NCBI GenBank assembly: GCA_030844895.1
Contig: CM061231.1
Span: forward strand, 6,405,118 to 6,469,117
Length of the DNA stretch: 64,000 nucleotides
Direction of reading: 5' to 3'
DNA from: Ambrosia x helenae
Lineage: Eukaryota; Streptophyta; Magnoliopsida; Asterales; Asteraceae
Shown piece by piece: positions 10,842-21,066 of this stretch. The notes beneath the pieces are model-generated. The model did not search any database. It had not been told where the DNA came from and saw nothing but the letters and a program-made list of their open reading frames with translations. Position 1 is the stretch's first letter. Each line of letters opens with the position of its first letter. A program made the translations under genes and the position numbers.

Positions 10842-10955
10842 CAGAAAGAGATCGAGGAGAATATGTTCAGGGAGAAAAGAGAGATCTGAGATGTTGTGGA
10901 GATTGAAAACTGCAGCGTCAATGGCGAGTGAAAGCAGGGAAGGTGGTGGGCTCAT
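8777..10955 (-). CDS. Small conserved-looking plant protein, 87 aa, three exons
   Basis: Exons on the minus strand: 10955-10842, 9004-8875 and 8796-8777. All junctions are GT-AG and phases agree (phase 0, then phase 1). The joined frame is 87 residues: it starts MSPPPSLLSLAIDAAV, continues ISDLSFLPEHILLDLF across the first junction into LRTLKAGKLTERIVKIF, then ATGKEEIISLI, and ends LPTRCSDKF. The LPEHILLDLF stretch resembles the first helix of an F-box, but the protein is too short to say more. I do not know the family name; the ending reads like one I have seen conserved in plants. Another ATG lies four bases upstream in a different frame and would make a 13-residue overlapping uORF. Intron 1 (1.8 kb) starts directly in an ATT microsatellite and contains a SINE-like repeat. 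The gene lies head to tail with RGP5. Confidence 0.75.
10106..10480 (+). repeat. Dispersed SINE-like repeat, copy 1
   Basis: The core reads 'aaggtagggcctgagaag', 'ccttacctctacc', 'agagactgcttccagt' and ends near 'atatgcgcacaccg'. It matches a second copy at 40846-41205 over about 360 bp and a partial inverted third copy near 29290-29430. It lies in intron 1 of the 87-aa gene. No open frame. The family resembles common asterid SINE-type repeats, but I cannot define ends or pol III boxes. Confidence 0.6.
10788..10840. repeat. (TAA)n microsatellite directly at a 5' splice site
   Basis: About 17 uninterrupted TAA units. On the minus strand this is ATT, and the first intron of the 87-aa gene begins GTATTATTATT, so the repeat starts at the splice donor. 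Confidence 0.95.
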
Positions 10956-12289
10956 TCATAGATGCCTTTTTTTCCTCTCCCTCCCCTCTCCTTTCTTTGA
11001 GTATTTCTTAATCTTCCAATTATTATTTTTTTATTTTTTTGGGTTATTTTCCAAGTTTTCTCAACCGACTTCTTCATCAGGATGACCGGCTCCTCTATTA
11101 TTATTACTAGTGGGGTGTTCGCGCGTTGCGGCGGAGACCACAACACTCCCATTAGTGATTTTAAAGGTGTGTAGAGGTTGTTGTTCGGTTCACTTTGGTT
11201 TCGAACCATAACCAAAACCAAAACCTTCGATTAAGATATTTCAAAAACTAATGGGTTTCAATTATTCATTTGTTCCAATTTGGTTAATCGGTTACAAACA
11301 TCGGTCAAACTGGTTTTCGGTAAATAACCAAAAATTTTTCTTTACTTGGAAATGTGAGTTGAAATATTCAAGAAGAAGAACCCATTATCATAATACATAA
11401 TTAAATACAAAGTGTGACTCATACAAGAAGCAGTGCAGCAAAAAAGTCAATCTTAAAATGATTTATTTTTGAAAGTATGTAGTTTTAAAAACAATTTTAA
11501 AAGTAATGTAGTTATATCTTGGACTAAGAATTGAAAAACAAAAGGAGAAAAAACTCCAGTTGAAGTGTGGAAAAGAGAGAAGCCAGTGACCATGGCTTAC
11601 CACATAAAAACTAAAAGAAAAAATATACAACACTTCTAAAATTTGTCTTAAAAACCAAGACATAGTATAAAAACGTTTTTTTTTTATACATATGTAGAAA
11701 AAGATGAAATGATAGATTAAATAGCATAAGAGAAATGGCAAGTCCATTTCATAAACACACAAAACGGACAAGAAACAAGACAAAACTATAGTGTGAAATT
11801 CATTCGATAGCAAAACATGACAAGTAATTTTTATTTTGATCATCAACAGTAAACTAAAATAACATTTACCTGCAAACCACCATAGCTTTCATACCCATCA
11901 TTTGCTAGGAAGTCATGTCGTCGCCCATGGTCTCTAGAATCTCTATTACTATTTTTTGGAGCATAATACACATATGGGGCTACGGAAAGATACAGAAGAA
12001 CATGGGGTTATTGATTAACTTATAATTAAAACAAAGTAAATAGGGGTTATTGATTAATTTTGATGTGTAATAATGGAGGGGGTTACATGTTGGAGGTGAT
12101 ATGATGTGTGTATTACACACATATACAATAAGCATAAGATGTTGTACACAGGGGGCAAAAAAGGAAGAAAATGACAAAAAAATAAAAATTTGTAAAAAGG
12201 CTTTTGATATGTCATCTTAAAATTTAAGTGAAATTACCTATAAGGACATGCTTCCTCCTTAATAAGGTAATAGAGAAATAGAGATTATT
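10956..12289. other. Upstream region of the 87-aa gene, no gene seen
   Basis: The first about 100 bp (minus strand) is a pyrimidine/purine-biased leader (gaggggagggagagg). At 11107-11140 there is a GC-rich fragment (gttcgcgcgttgcggcgg). 11190-11340 is a decayed run of 'accaaaacc / ggttttcgg' motifs. The rest is AT-rich with only chance frames. Confidence 0.45.
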
Positions 12290-13167
12290 TTATAAGGGTT
12301 GGGTTATTCTACAAAAGGCTACAAAAAATGAGAAGGGTGAGAAGCCACTAGAAAATGACATGTGTCCAAAGGATTAACAAGTGGGAGGGGTAATTTTGTC
12401 AAAAACATATGCACATGCAAGTCACATGCCATTTTCACCTTCATTTTTAAATGCCCGTAACTTTTTTATACGTCATCCGTTTTTAAAAAAAATTATACCA
12501 TAAAATTGAGCGTCGTTTTATCTTTAATATGAGTACCATATTGCTATACTTTTGAAAAAAAAAAAAATTCAAAACTCACTTGCATAAGACACAATGGAAT
12601 GTAAAACACAATGAACACCAATTAAATATAGGGTATAAAACATAATCAAGAGTCTAGTAAAACACAATGGACGACATACTAAAGACACAATGAATAGAAG
12701 ACTAAAACACAATGAATACTTTTGAAAAAAAAAAAGTTGAAAACCCAGTTACGTAAGACACAATGGATGACATACGAATGACACAATGAACAAAAGACTA
12801 AAATACAATGAATACTTTTGAAAAAAAAAAAGTTAAAAACCCAATTGTGTAAAACACAATGGACGACATAATAAAGACACAATGAACAGAAGATTAAAAC
12901 ACAATGAATACTTTTGGAAAAAAAGTTGAAAACCCAGTTGCGTAAGACACAATGGAGATAACGTAAAACACAATGAGTACCAATTAAATATGCAATGAAC
13001 AATATGGTATAAAACACAATGAACAGTCTAATAAAACACAATTGACGACATATAAAAGACACAATGAACAGAATACTAAAACACAATGAATAGTAGACTT
13101 AAACACAATGAACAACATAATAAAACACAATGTACCCCTAAATACAAAACTCATTTGCGTAAAACAC

Positions 13168-13894
13168 AATTAAAAGCATACTTTTTTTTTGAAAGATAAA
13201 TTTCATTAGAAAACGGCTAAGCCCACAAAAGAGGACCGCCAAAAACAACTACAACATATACAATGGGTATCTACACCAATCCTTCCAACTAATGTTTTTG
13301 ATCTTAGATCTACTACGAAACCATAAATAAGACCAAGACTTAATACAAGCAACCATATCACAAACCCGAGGCTTGGCTTCTTCGAAAATCACGTTGTTTC
13401 GAGTCCTCCAGATAACCCAGGCAGTCGTCATAAGAATCCCTCTAATAATTTTCTTCTTTATTTTAGTATCTTGAGACGTCGAGGGCAAAGAGAAAATATC
13501 TTGAGTATCAAAAAAGAAAATCGGATCCAGGCGGCACCATTTTTCTATGCCTTGCCAAACACCGCAAGAAACCAAACAACCGGTAAATAGATGCTGGGCC
13601 GACTCCTCTTCCGAGTGACAGAGAACACACTGCCCTTCCCCTACATTAATGTTTCTTCTGCGAAGGTTCTTCTTGGTCGGGAGGCGGTCCATGTCAAGTC
13701 TACAAGCGTGGATATTAACCTTTAACGGGATCCAGCCGGTCCAAACCATATTGTGATCTCTCTTCTCGTTCCGGTCATTTATAAGGAGCTTCTTGACACT
13801 CTGCACTGAGAAACTATTGTTCGGGTCAGCATCCCAAATCCATCTACCCGTACCGCCCGAAAAAGAACATTTAGCAACCAATTAAAAGCATACT
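13168..13894 (-). mobile_element. 5'-truncated LINE with 15-bp target-site duplication
   Basis: Bounded by AATTAAAAGCATACT at 13168-13182 and again at 13880-13894. The body is 13183-13879 on the minus strand, with a poly(A) tail (T run 13182-13190 on the plus strand) at its 3' end and a LINE ORF2 tail inside. Tail, truncation and long duplication are the classic outcome of target-primed reverse transcription. Confidence 0.93.
13249..13881 (-). pseudogene. LINE ORF2 C-terminal fragment, zinc-binding domain
   Basis: About 210 residues of the reverse-transcriptase zinc-binding region (zf-RVT type). Visible: FSVQSVKKLL, VWTGWIPLKVNIHACRLDMD, RLPTKKNLRRRN, then the Cys/His knuckle QCVLCHSEEESAQHLFTGC and a tail with TAWVIWRTRNNVIF. 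Reverse transcriptase and endonuclease are absent, cut off by the 5' truncation at 13879. The surviving stretch has no stop. It cannot move on its own. Confidence 0.92.
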
Positions 13895-14408
13895 AAAAAC
13901 ACAATGGACAAAGTTAAATCATGTGTAGCCAAAAAAAACATAAATAACATATTTATAAAGCACACATGCATACTATAACACAATGAACGTGCAGAAGACA
14001 CAACGGAGAAAAAAAAACCCATTTAGCACGATTTTTTTTTTCAATTTTAATGTAGCAATGTGGTACTCATATTAAAGATAAAAAAACGCTCGTTAATATG
14101 GTGAAATTTTTTTGAAAAAAAAAATGTCGTATGAAAAAGTTATAGACGTTTTAAAATGATGGGGGAATTAACATGTGCATTGCATGTGGAGAGAGAAAGT
14201 CAACAAATGTGGTTTTCCTTTTATACCCTTTCTCTAATTTATTATTTATTTTTTTCAAACAAACTAATCTCAACCCTTCAAATATATGATCAATAGATCA
14301 CAATCCTTCTCACCATTCCTAGAAAAAGTGTCTTGTGTATTTGATCCTAACTCTATTTTATAATTATTTTAGTTTCAACTAGTGGGTAAAAACGCAGACG
14401 TACATTGT

Positions 14409-14627
14409 GTTCCCGAGTTTCATTAAAGGATGGAAGAGAAAAGATCTCCCTTCTCTTCCCTTCTCTCCAATTCCTTCCAAATTGGAAAGATTGGAAATCA
14501 CACTAGAATCCTCTTTATTATCCCTCTCATTCCATCCATTCCCTCCTACAAAAAACTTTGGAACACATTTTTTTTCCCACTTCCTTCTCAATCTTTTCTC
14601 TTCCATCCTTTAATGAAACTCTGGAAC
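14409..14627. mobile_element. MITE with 37-bp terminal inverted repeats
   Basis: The left arm 14409-14445 starts GTTCCCGAGTTTCATTAAAG; the right arm 14591-14627 is its inverse with one mismatch (CCC versus CCA). Total 219 bp; the centre is pyrimidine-rich and non-coding. No clear target duplication is seen. Frames on both strands are shadows of the inverted repeat. Confidence 0.85.
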
Positions 14628-15377
14628 AGAGTGGTAGTGGTTAAAACAACGTTAATAGAGGAATCCAGACAATATTGGTTTGGTTATTTCGGAATAAATT
14701 CGGTTGGTATTTGTTTGATGTGTTACACCCACTATAACAACTGAAAAATTAACTAACAAAAATGATATTGACAGTTGACACGTATTTATATCGATCAAAA
14801 ACAAATACTGATATTGGTATTGATATTCGGCCGGTGTCAATCCAGTTCGTCTCGTTACCTATACAATATCGGCAATCGGTATAATTAACAGACGTGATCT
14901 ATTTTAATTATATGGGTGCGATTAAAACTTAAAAGACATGAAAACATAAAAGAAGAAAAAAAACAGAAAAAAACAAACCGTAAGAGAAATATCATAAAAC
15001 GGAACTTTGATATGGCCAAAAGAATATCAACTTGTGTTATACATCAACCGGAAACCATAAAAATTAATATCGGTACCGATTCTGATAATATTGATACAGT
15101 ACAAATGTTCTTTAATCGGACTCGATTCGGTTCGTTAGGCGACAAGTAGATACTGACACTCACATAACTTATAGAGAAAGTATAGGGTACAAAGTATCTT
15201 TAACATAAAAAGTGTAGGAAGCCACTGGAACTTGCCACCTGTCAATTTAATCTAACCGCAGTTAAAACACGATTAATCTATTTTTTTCTTCCCTAATCTA
15301 AACTTTCAGAACATAAACCTAACCCATCCTCCTTTGAAGCAAACGTTTATTCTAACTTCATCGATCGAGATCTAACC

Positions 15378-15408
<31 letters not shown>

Positions 15409-15534
15409 CCTACCGTCGATGGCTCTTGAGACTCAACAATTAATATCTATCAACGAGCTTGAAGATCTTAGAAACATTAATAACATATTATTTTAAGATC
15501 TACATGAAAAAAGAGCTTAAAATCATCTCTTTGA
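14628..15534. other. Non-coding; 5' flank of the split coiled-coil gene
   Basis: 14680-15140 is low-complexity with repeated 'tcggt/ttcggt' and 'gatattg' motifs. From about 15180 composition changes. 15377-15408 is an ACC/ATC trinucleotide run of the kind common in plant 5' leaders, followed by an ATG at 15421 with a 25-codon frame that stops. I read 15180-15534 as the decayed promoter and leader of the gene below. Confidence 0.4.
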
Positions 15535-18500
15535 ATGATAAGATTCTTTAATCAAGAATCGATGCACCAACCACCATCATCAAACAAAACAGATTGTGTG
15601 CAAGAAAAGATGAGCAGGATCCTGGATTCTCTTGAGAAAGCCAGGATGTCACACCCCGCCAAGGCGGAAACACGGGGATGCAACGATCGAAAGGTTTTCA
15701 AGCACAAGGTTCAAGCAACACACATTTATTCAAATAGTACCACCATAAATGATGGAAATTGTCATGAATTTATTGAAAACGATATCATAGCGTTAACAAA
15801 AGAGCCACTGTCTAGTACTCATGGAAATTGAAAACATCACATCTTGAAAACGACAAAACCCATCAAAGTGATACCACGTGGTGCATGCTCGAACCCTTCC
15901 CTCAATCCTCGGTGGCCCTCCATTAGTTACCTGAAAAACATGCATAACGAGTTTTGTCAACAATAATGTCGGTGAGTTTACGGGTTTTAAATGTATAGTA
16001 AAACCAACGTGTAATTCGTGTATGACCAATCATAGGCTAGCTAAGCGAATGATTACTGTGAGAACCATGAGTCTCGTAACCAAACCTCTTGACTGTTGTG
16101 CCTCGCGCATTGTACACTAAATACAATGTATGTATAGAGCGACTAACCAAGAATGGGGGTGTCAACCCAATAGATCTATTAAAGTGTTCCATGGCTTTTG
16201 ATAGCTAATGGTTACAGTAAACGTTGTACGAGGACTAGTGAGCTCATGAACCAATATGTCTCATGTTCCACATGGTAGTCACGATAGAATGTACACACAC
16301 TTGAAAATGACACAAGTATTGATGCATGTGTTTCCCCCAAAATGTAAAATAGTAAAATGGGGTCGTAAAAACTCACCTGTTTTAGATGTACGTGGTCTAG
16401 TGAAGTGTGAGATAGCTACCGCCTGACAATGATTGACCTACGATTATTAAGAGCAGGGTAAGTCGTATGTTTTTGTTGTTTATCATACCATTTGTTCACC
16501 CGACATTGGCGGTCCTTGTGTTTAGTGTGTTTTTAAGTTATGAATTTCCCGAAAACACGGTGTTTTGTACTTTAATGTGGACTCCACATGTTACTATGGG
16601 TTCTAAATTGTTACCAATTCCTTATGTGTGGTCGATCTCTTATGAAAACGTAGCGTCTTTACATGTTTTATAGCTTTTGCATGCCTTTTGGTGTACTAAC
16701 ACATGCTTCGGCCTATGTTAACACATGTTAAGTATTTATAGCTGAAGTGATGTCCCATGTGTGCATTAAATCCGATTGTGAAAAGGACTAAATGGACTTG
16801 GCATAGACTTGTTAAGTCATGGATGTGGGCTTGCAATGTGTTATGAATGTTTTGATGATAAAATCGGCTATGAAAACATGCCTTATTTTTTATCCTTTGA
16901 TCATAATTCAAGTGAGTTTATTTCATGAAAACCCGATCTAATAGATGATTGTTCATGCTTGATTAGATTGCAAAACATGTTCCCAGTTATCATGGTAGTA
17001 CTAGGGCCGGTTGTTGATCAATTAAGTTAGTGGTAACTAGACATATGTTCTTATGAAATCGTGAATATATGTATGTGTGATAAGGATGCATTTCAAAGAT
17101 CAATTCATGAGTATAAGATTGATGTGTGTGAATGTGCACTTGGGCCGATTACATTGAGGTTCGGGTTAAGGGTTTTTGGATCGATTATAGTATGTATACA
17201 ATAGGTGTTTGGGTGTGGTTACTTACCTTGTTGGATGTTCGACCGAGTCCTTAAGTCTCCTAGTCGTCTTGAGCTCCCAATTGGCAAATGGCTTGGCTTA
17301 TTGGGTGTGGCCTCTTGGCCGTAGGTAATCAATAGAGAGAGCAAGAGTGTTTGTGTTGGTGTGAGTTTGGGAGTAATCCATGGGTCCTTTATTTAGAGTT
17401 TCAAGTAGTGTAGTGACAAAACACTTGTGGCAATCCTTCCTCTCTTAATCGATGCAATGTTTAAAGGAATTTATCATCTTTTGGTGAAAAGTAGGAACTT
17501 GAGTTCACATGCTTCCTTGATGTTGGCCGATTGTGGTTGGATATGGATATATAGGGCTAGTTGACTTGCATGGGAATTAGATGGAGGTTTGTTTTCTTTC
17601 CTTATCTAGTGTAAGTTGACAACAATGCATGAGCCTTCTCATTTGACATGTTTCGGCCGAGTATAGGTTAGGAAAAAAAAGTGATTATCTCTAGGTAGGC
17701 TTATGGATAGTGACATTTCCTATTTTCCAATATTGTCTCCATGTGTCCTTGTGTTGTCACTATAGCCGCAATTTACAAGTAATATAGGAATGTTTGTTTA
17801 TTTCTAGATAAGGTAGTGTAGTTATCCTAGGGAATTGAAGTGAGATTAGTGTTTAACTAAATAGGTGGAATATTTGGATGGTTTATGGTGATAAAGACAT
17901 GACATGGGGGTGGAAATCGGCTAGAGTGCACAAGAAGGTCTCTAGTTCAAGTTATGAGTATGCTTGGGATTGTGTAAGATAGGAAGGTAGGTTGTCACTT
18001 TGGTAAAAGTCTTAGGTGTGTCATGGTTTTCTTGTTGCCTTGTGAAGCTTCGGCCGAAGTAAAAGGTAGAGGGGTAAGGTGTCATGAGTTGTAAGATAGA
18101 CTAGGTATGTGCATACTTGTATAGGTAGTCGAGTGAGCATGTATACATGGTGATATATGTGAGGTGTCGTGTGTATATATACATATGTGAGTATGTTTTG
18201 TGAAGCCCCATGATAATACCTTTATTGTGTTCCAAGTCTTATCATGTTTTGTGAGTAAATCGGCTCATACATAGGTTAATAGTATTGTATTTGTACATGG
18301 TGTCCATTAGATAGCCTATTGTTACTCCTTTGATATAGGAATATTGCCCGGATTTATAATGGTAATGGTAGGTTAAGTTTCGTGCCTTTTGATGACGACA
18401 TTAACATGTATTTTGTGTATCTTAACATAGTTATTTGTTACTATGTTCACATGTGATAGGAAGTTACCATAGGGGGTGGTATTACCATCATTGGTTAACA

Positions 18501-18925
18501 CGTGATAGTGTGCACGACTTGATCACATGTGTTAAGGAGACATTACCATGTGTTAGGGTGGTATACTCTCATTGAATATTTGATGGGTGAATGTCCGGGT
18601 GTTGTATGCATAAACATTTGGTTTCTGTTGAGTTTTCTGAATAACTCTTGCTTCACTAGACTAGGGGGTATAATGCATGAAAATGTCTAAATAGGCACAT
18701 ATAATGAAATAATAAATGAAATGTGTACGGACGTTGACCTATTTCGTTGACTACACAGGAGAACAAATAATTGGTACAAAACTGAACGAGAATGTAATGA
18801 TATTAATGAAGAAGAAATGGATGAAGTGAGGAAGCAAGTTGACTAATGACATAATGCAATGAAGCTTTAAGGAAAAATTGTGAGGAAAAAGAAAGAGAAC
18901 TGAACTTGTTGACTAATGAAATCCA
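15535..18925 (+). pseudogene. Coiled-coil protein gene fragment, split by a solo LTR
   Basis: 15535-15646 reads into SRILDSLEKAR. After skipping the LTR and one copy of its CAGGA duplication, the same frame continues at 18761 with RTNNWYKTERECNDINEEEM and then stops. A further Glu/Lys-rich coiled-coil stretch (CNEALRKNCEEKEREL, LLTNEIQDMC) follows in another frame up to about 18925. Exact continuity across the insertion shows the host frame existed before the LTR arrived. I do not recognise the protein. Broken by the LTR, at least one frame change and stops. Confidence 0.55.
15647..18755. mobile_element. Solo LTR, 3.1 kb, flanked by CAGGA
   Basis: It begins TGTCACACCCCGCC and ends GTTGACTACA. 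The 5-bp duplication CAGGA is at 15642-15646 and 18756-18760. There is no protein-coding frame anywhere in the 3109 bp and no internal primer-binding or polypurine structure that I can see. This suits a large solo LTR left by LTR-LTR recombination of a Ty3/gypsy-type element. A non-coding LARD-type derivative is the alternative. Confidence 0.8.
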
Positions 18926-20640
18926 GGACATGTGCGTTTAAAATTTATAAAAGGTGCGTTTAAAATTTTTTAACGAGTACATCCAAATTTTCAATGAGTG
19001 CTTCCAAACTTTTTAATGAGTGCTTTTAAACTTTTTAAGAGTTAATAGCCATTTTCATCCCTGAGGTTTGGTCCAGTTTGCCACTCCAGTACAAAAGTTT
19101 TTTTTTTTGCAATCTCTTACCTGTGGTTTGGATTTTTTTGCCAAATTCGTCCTTTTCACTAACCCAGTTAAAAAATCTCGTTAGTGTCAGGGGTAGGGTT
19201 GTCTTTTTACCAGTCAGGGACGAATTTGGCATTTAAAATTCAACCTTACCTCAGGGACGAATTTGGCATTTAACTCTTAATTTAAAATAATTGTTAATTA
19301 AATAATTTATTATGAATTTTTAAATAATTTATTATGAATCTTTGTAGCTAGAGATGCATTCAGAACCATGGCAATAAACAGAAATGAATGTCTATTGTGC
19401 ATAATCCCTAAAAAATTAAAATATAAGTAGTTTCATTTGAAAACAATGTTTGGACATAATAGGGACAGAAAACAGAAATGAATATTTTCTTTTAACACAA
19501 AAATTAAATAAGTAGACATGCAATAATAATGATGAGATACAACAGCTTTAAGATCAAAACCCATATCATAATATATGTAAAGATAAAAAATTTATAGTGT
19601 AATTTCTTCAATCGTATAAGCGTATATTATATTTTCTTTGAAATCCATTGGCCCTTTTTAACAGGTTCCAAACTGAAACACGTGAGCGTAACAAGTTACA
19701 TGAGCGCAGGCCTTAAGGAGCCTGTTGTGCGTCTCTATTTCACAAGTTGTATCCACTTTGAAGGAATGGAGAGCATACCTTGAGAAATAGAAGCTTCTGC
19801 ACCTATATTAACCGACCGGTTGTTTGATTTTAACCCTGAAGTAGTTTTACAGTCGCCCTTTGACACTTTCGCTTCAGAGTTAGAAGCCAAAGAAACTGAT
19901 TTTTTTATATACAATTTCGCTTCAGAGTTAGAAGCAAATTCGTCACTAACGATTCATAATAAATTATTTAAAAATTCATAATAAAATATATTTAAAAATT
20001 CATAATAAATTATTTAATTAACAATTATTTTAAATTAAGAGTTAAATGCCAAATTCGTCCCTGAGGTAAGGTTGAATTTTAAATGCCAAATTCGTCCCTG
20101 ACTGGTAAAAAGACAACCCTACCCCTGACACTAACGAGATTTTTTAACTGGGTTAGTGAAAAGGACGAATTTGGCAAAAAAATCCAAACCACAGGTAAGA
20201 GATTGCAAAAAAAAAAAACTTTTGTACTGGAGTGGCAAACTGGACCAAACCTCAGGGACGAAAATGGCTATTAACTCAACTTTTTAATGAGTGCTTCTAA
20301 ATTTTCAATGAGTGCTTCCAAACTTTTTAATGAGTGCGTCCAAATTTTCAATGAGTGCTTCTAAATTTTCAATGAGTGATTCCAAACTTTTTAATGAGTG
20401 CTACTAAATTTTCAATGAGTGCTTCCAAACTTTTTAATGAGTGCTTCCAAACTTTTTAATGAGTGCTTTTAAATTTACAATGAGTAATTCCAAACTTTTT
20501 AATGAGTGCTTCTAAATTTTCAATGAGTGCTTCCAAACTTTTTAATAAGTGGGTTTAAATATTGTATGTGCATTTAAATTTTGTACAATGAGTGCGTTTA
20601 AATTTTGTTAGTGCGTTTAAAAGGCTTTGTTTTCACCAAC
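18926..20640. repeat. About 21-bp minisatellite (AATGAGTGCTTCYAAAYTTTT), split by a MULE
   Basis: Units alternate 'tttttaatgagtgcttccaaac' and 'ttttcaatgagtgcttctaa'. About four lie on the left (18940-19038) and about fourteen on the right (20278-20630). Degenerate forms at the outer edges carry 'gtgcgtttaaa'. The MULE at 19039-20277 interrupts one unit. Confidence 0.9.
19039..20277. mobile_element. Foldback MULE, non-autonomous, about 300-bp TIRs, 10-bp TSD
   Basis: It starts GAGTTAATAGCCATTTTC and ends with the inverse. The arms are near-identical over about 300 bp (19039-19340 and 19960-20277). The target duplication AACTTTTTAA is at 19029-19038 and 20278-20287. Long TIRs with a 9-11-bp duplication are typical of Mutator-like elements. 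The roughly 620-bp centre has no transposase; it includes a short repeated phrase 'cgcttcagagttagaagc' (19869 and 19918). The 60-odd-residue frames in both arms are mirror shadows. Confidence 0.93.
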
Positions 20641-21066
20641 TTCAACTTCTTCGTCTACAATTTTTTTAACCTAATTTTTATGTTTAATCATACTTATTGA
20701 AACAAAATCGAAAGTATTTGACAACTATTACGAGCGTTTATTCATAATTGTATGTTTTTTTGTATGATTAAATCGAAAGTATTTGACAACCATCCGAATC
20801 AAACACCGTCACCCGTATTTGTTTTTCTCGAATCCCCAATCACTCCACCACCACCCCACTAGAAAAAAAAGTTTATTACTTTTATTTACTTTTATCACAC
20901 TTTTAGTGATTAGTCACACATTAATTTATGGTCCATTAAATACGGACCAAGGAAGACGAACCTACCACACACACACATATTCAATTCTCTCACCTCACTC
21001 TCCCACCGATAAACTAGGGTTCCGCCGAAGCCAACGGCGACGGCACCACCCACAACTCCTAACAAA
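20641..21066 (+). promoter_or_regulatory. Promoter and 5' leader of the BRIP gene
   Basis: A 21-bp phrase (aaatcgaaagtatttgacaac) occurs twice, at about 20709 and 20771. The leader carries an 'acacacacac' run near 20970, a CT-rich stretch and a GC-richer segment (ccgccgaagccaacggcgacgg) just before the ATG. No clear TATA box was found. Confidence 0.45.

Larger units (their letters stand above)
12580..14000. repeat. Irregular array of AAAACACAATGAA motifs (interrupted by a LINE)
   Basis: Some twenty or more copies of A-CACAATG-(A/G)A are spaced about 20-40 bp in 12580-13167, with a few more at 13895-14000. Longer units, from 'agttgaaaacccagtt' to 'aatacttttgaaaaaaaa', recur about 110-120 bp apart at 12725, 12830 and 12925. 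Apparent minus-strand frames rich in HCVL are translations of the motif, not genes. Confidence 0.8.
12290..14350. mobile_element. Long inverted-repeat (MULE-like) element, non-autonomous
   Basis: About 150-170 bp near 12400-12560 recurs inverted near 14025-14190. Shared phrases include 'tctttaatatgagtacca', 'gttttttatc' and 'cacatg'. The outer parts (aatgagaagggtgagaag on the left; aatggtgagaaggattg read inverted on the right) extend the similarity outward. The inside is non-coding, made of CACAATGAA motifs, and holds a LINE insertion. Ends are approximate; I could not fix a target duplication. Confidence 0.55.

Noticed and set aside
10746..10955. Membrane-like protein with a poly-Leu tail
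   Set aside because: The Leu run is the ATT microsatellite read through the splice donor. The true protein leaves this frame at 10842.
12679..13169. Minus-strand frames rich in CVL/FIVF
   Set aside because: Translation of the CACAATGAA motif array; periodic with the repeat, no start context, no domain.
19035..20274. Two identical 60-odd-residue proteins starting MPNSSLTGKK on opposite strands
   Set aside because: They are mirror images in the two arms of a foldback MULE.
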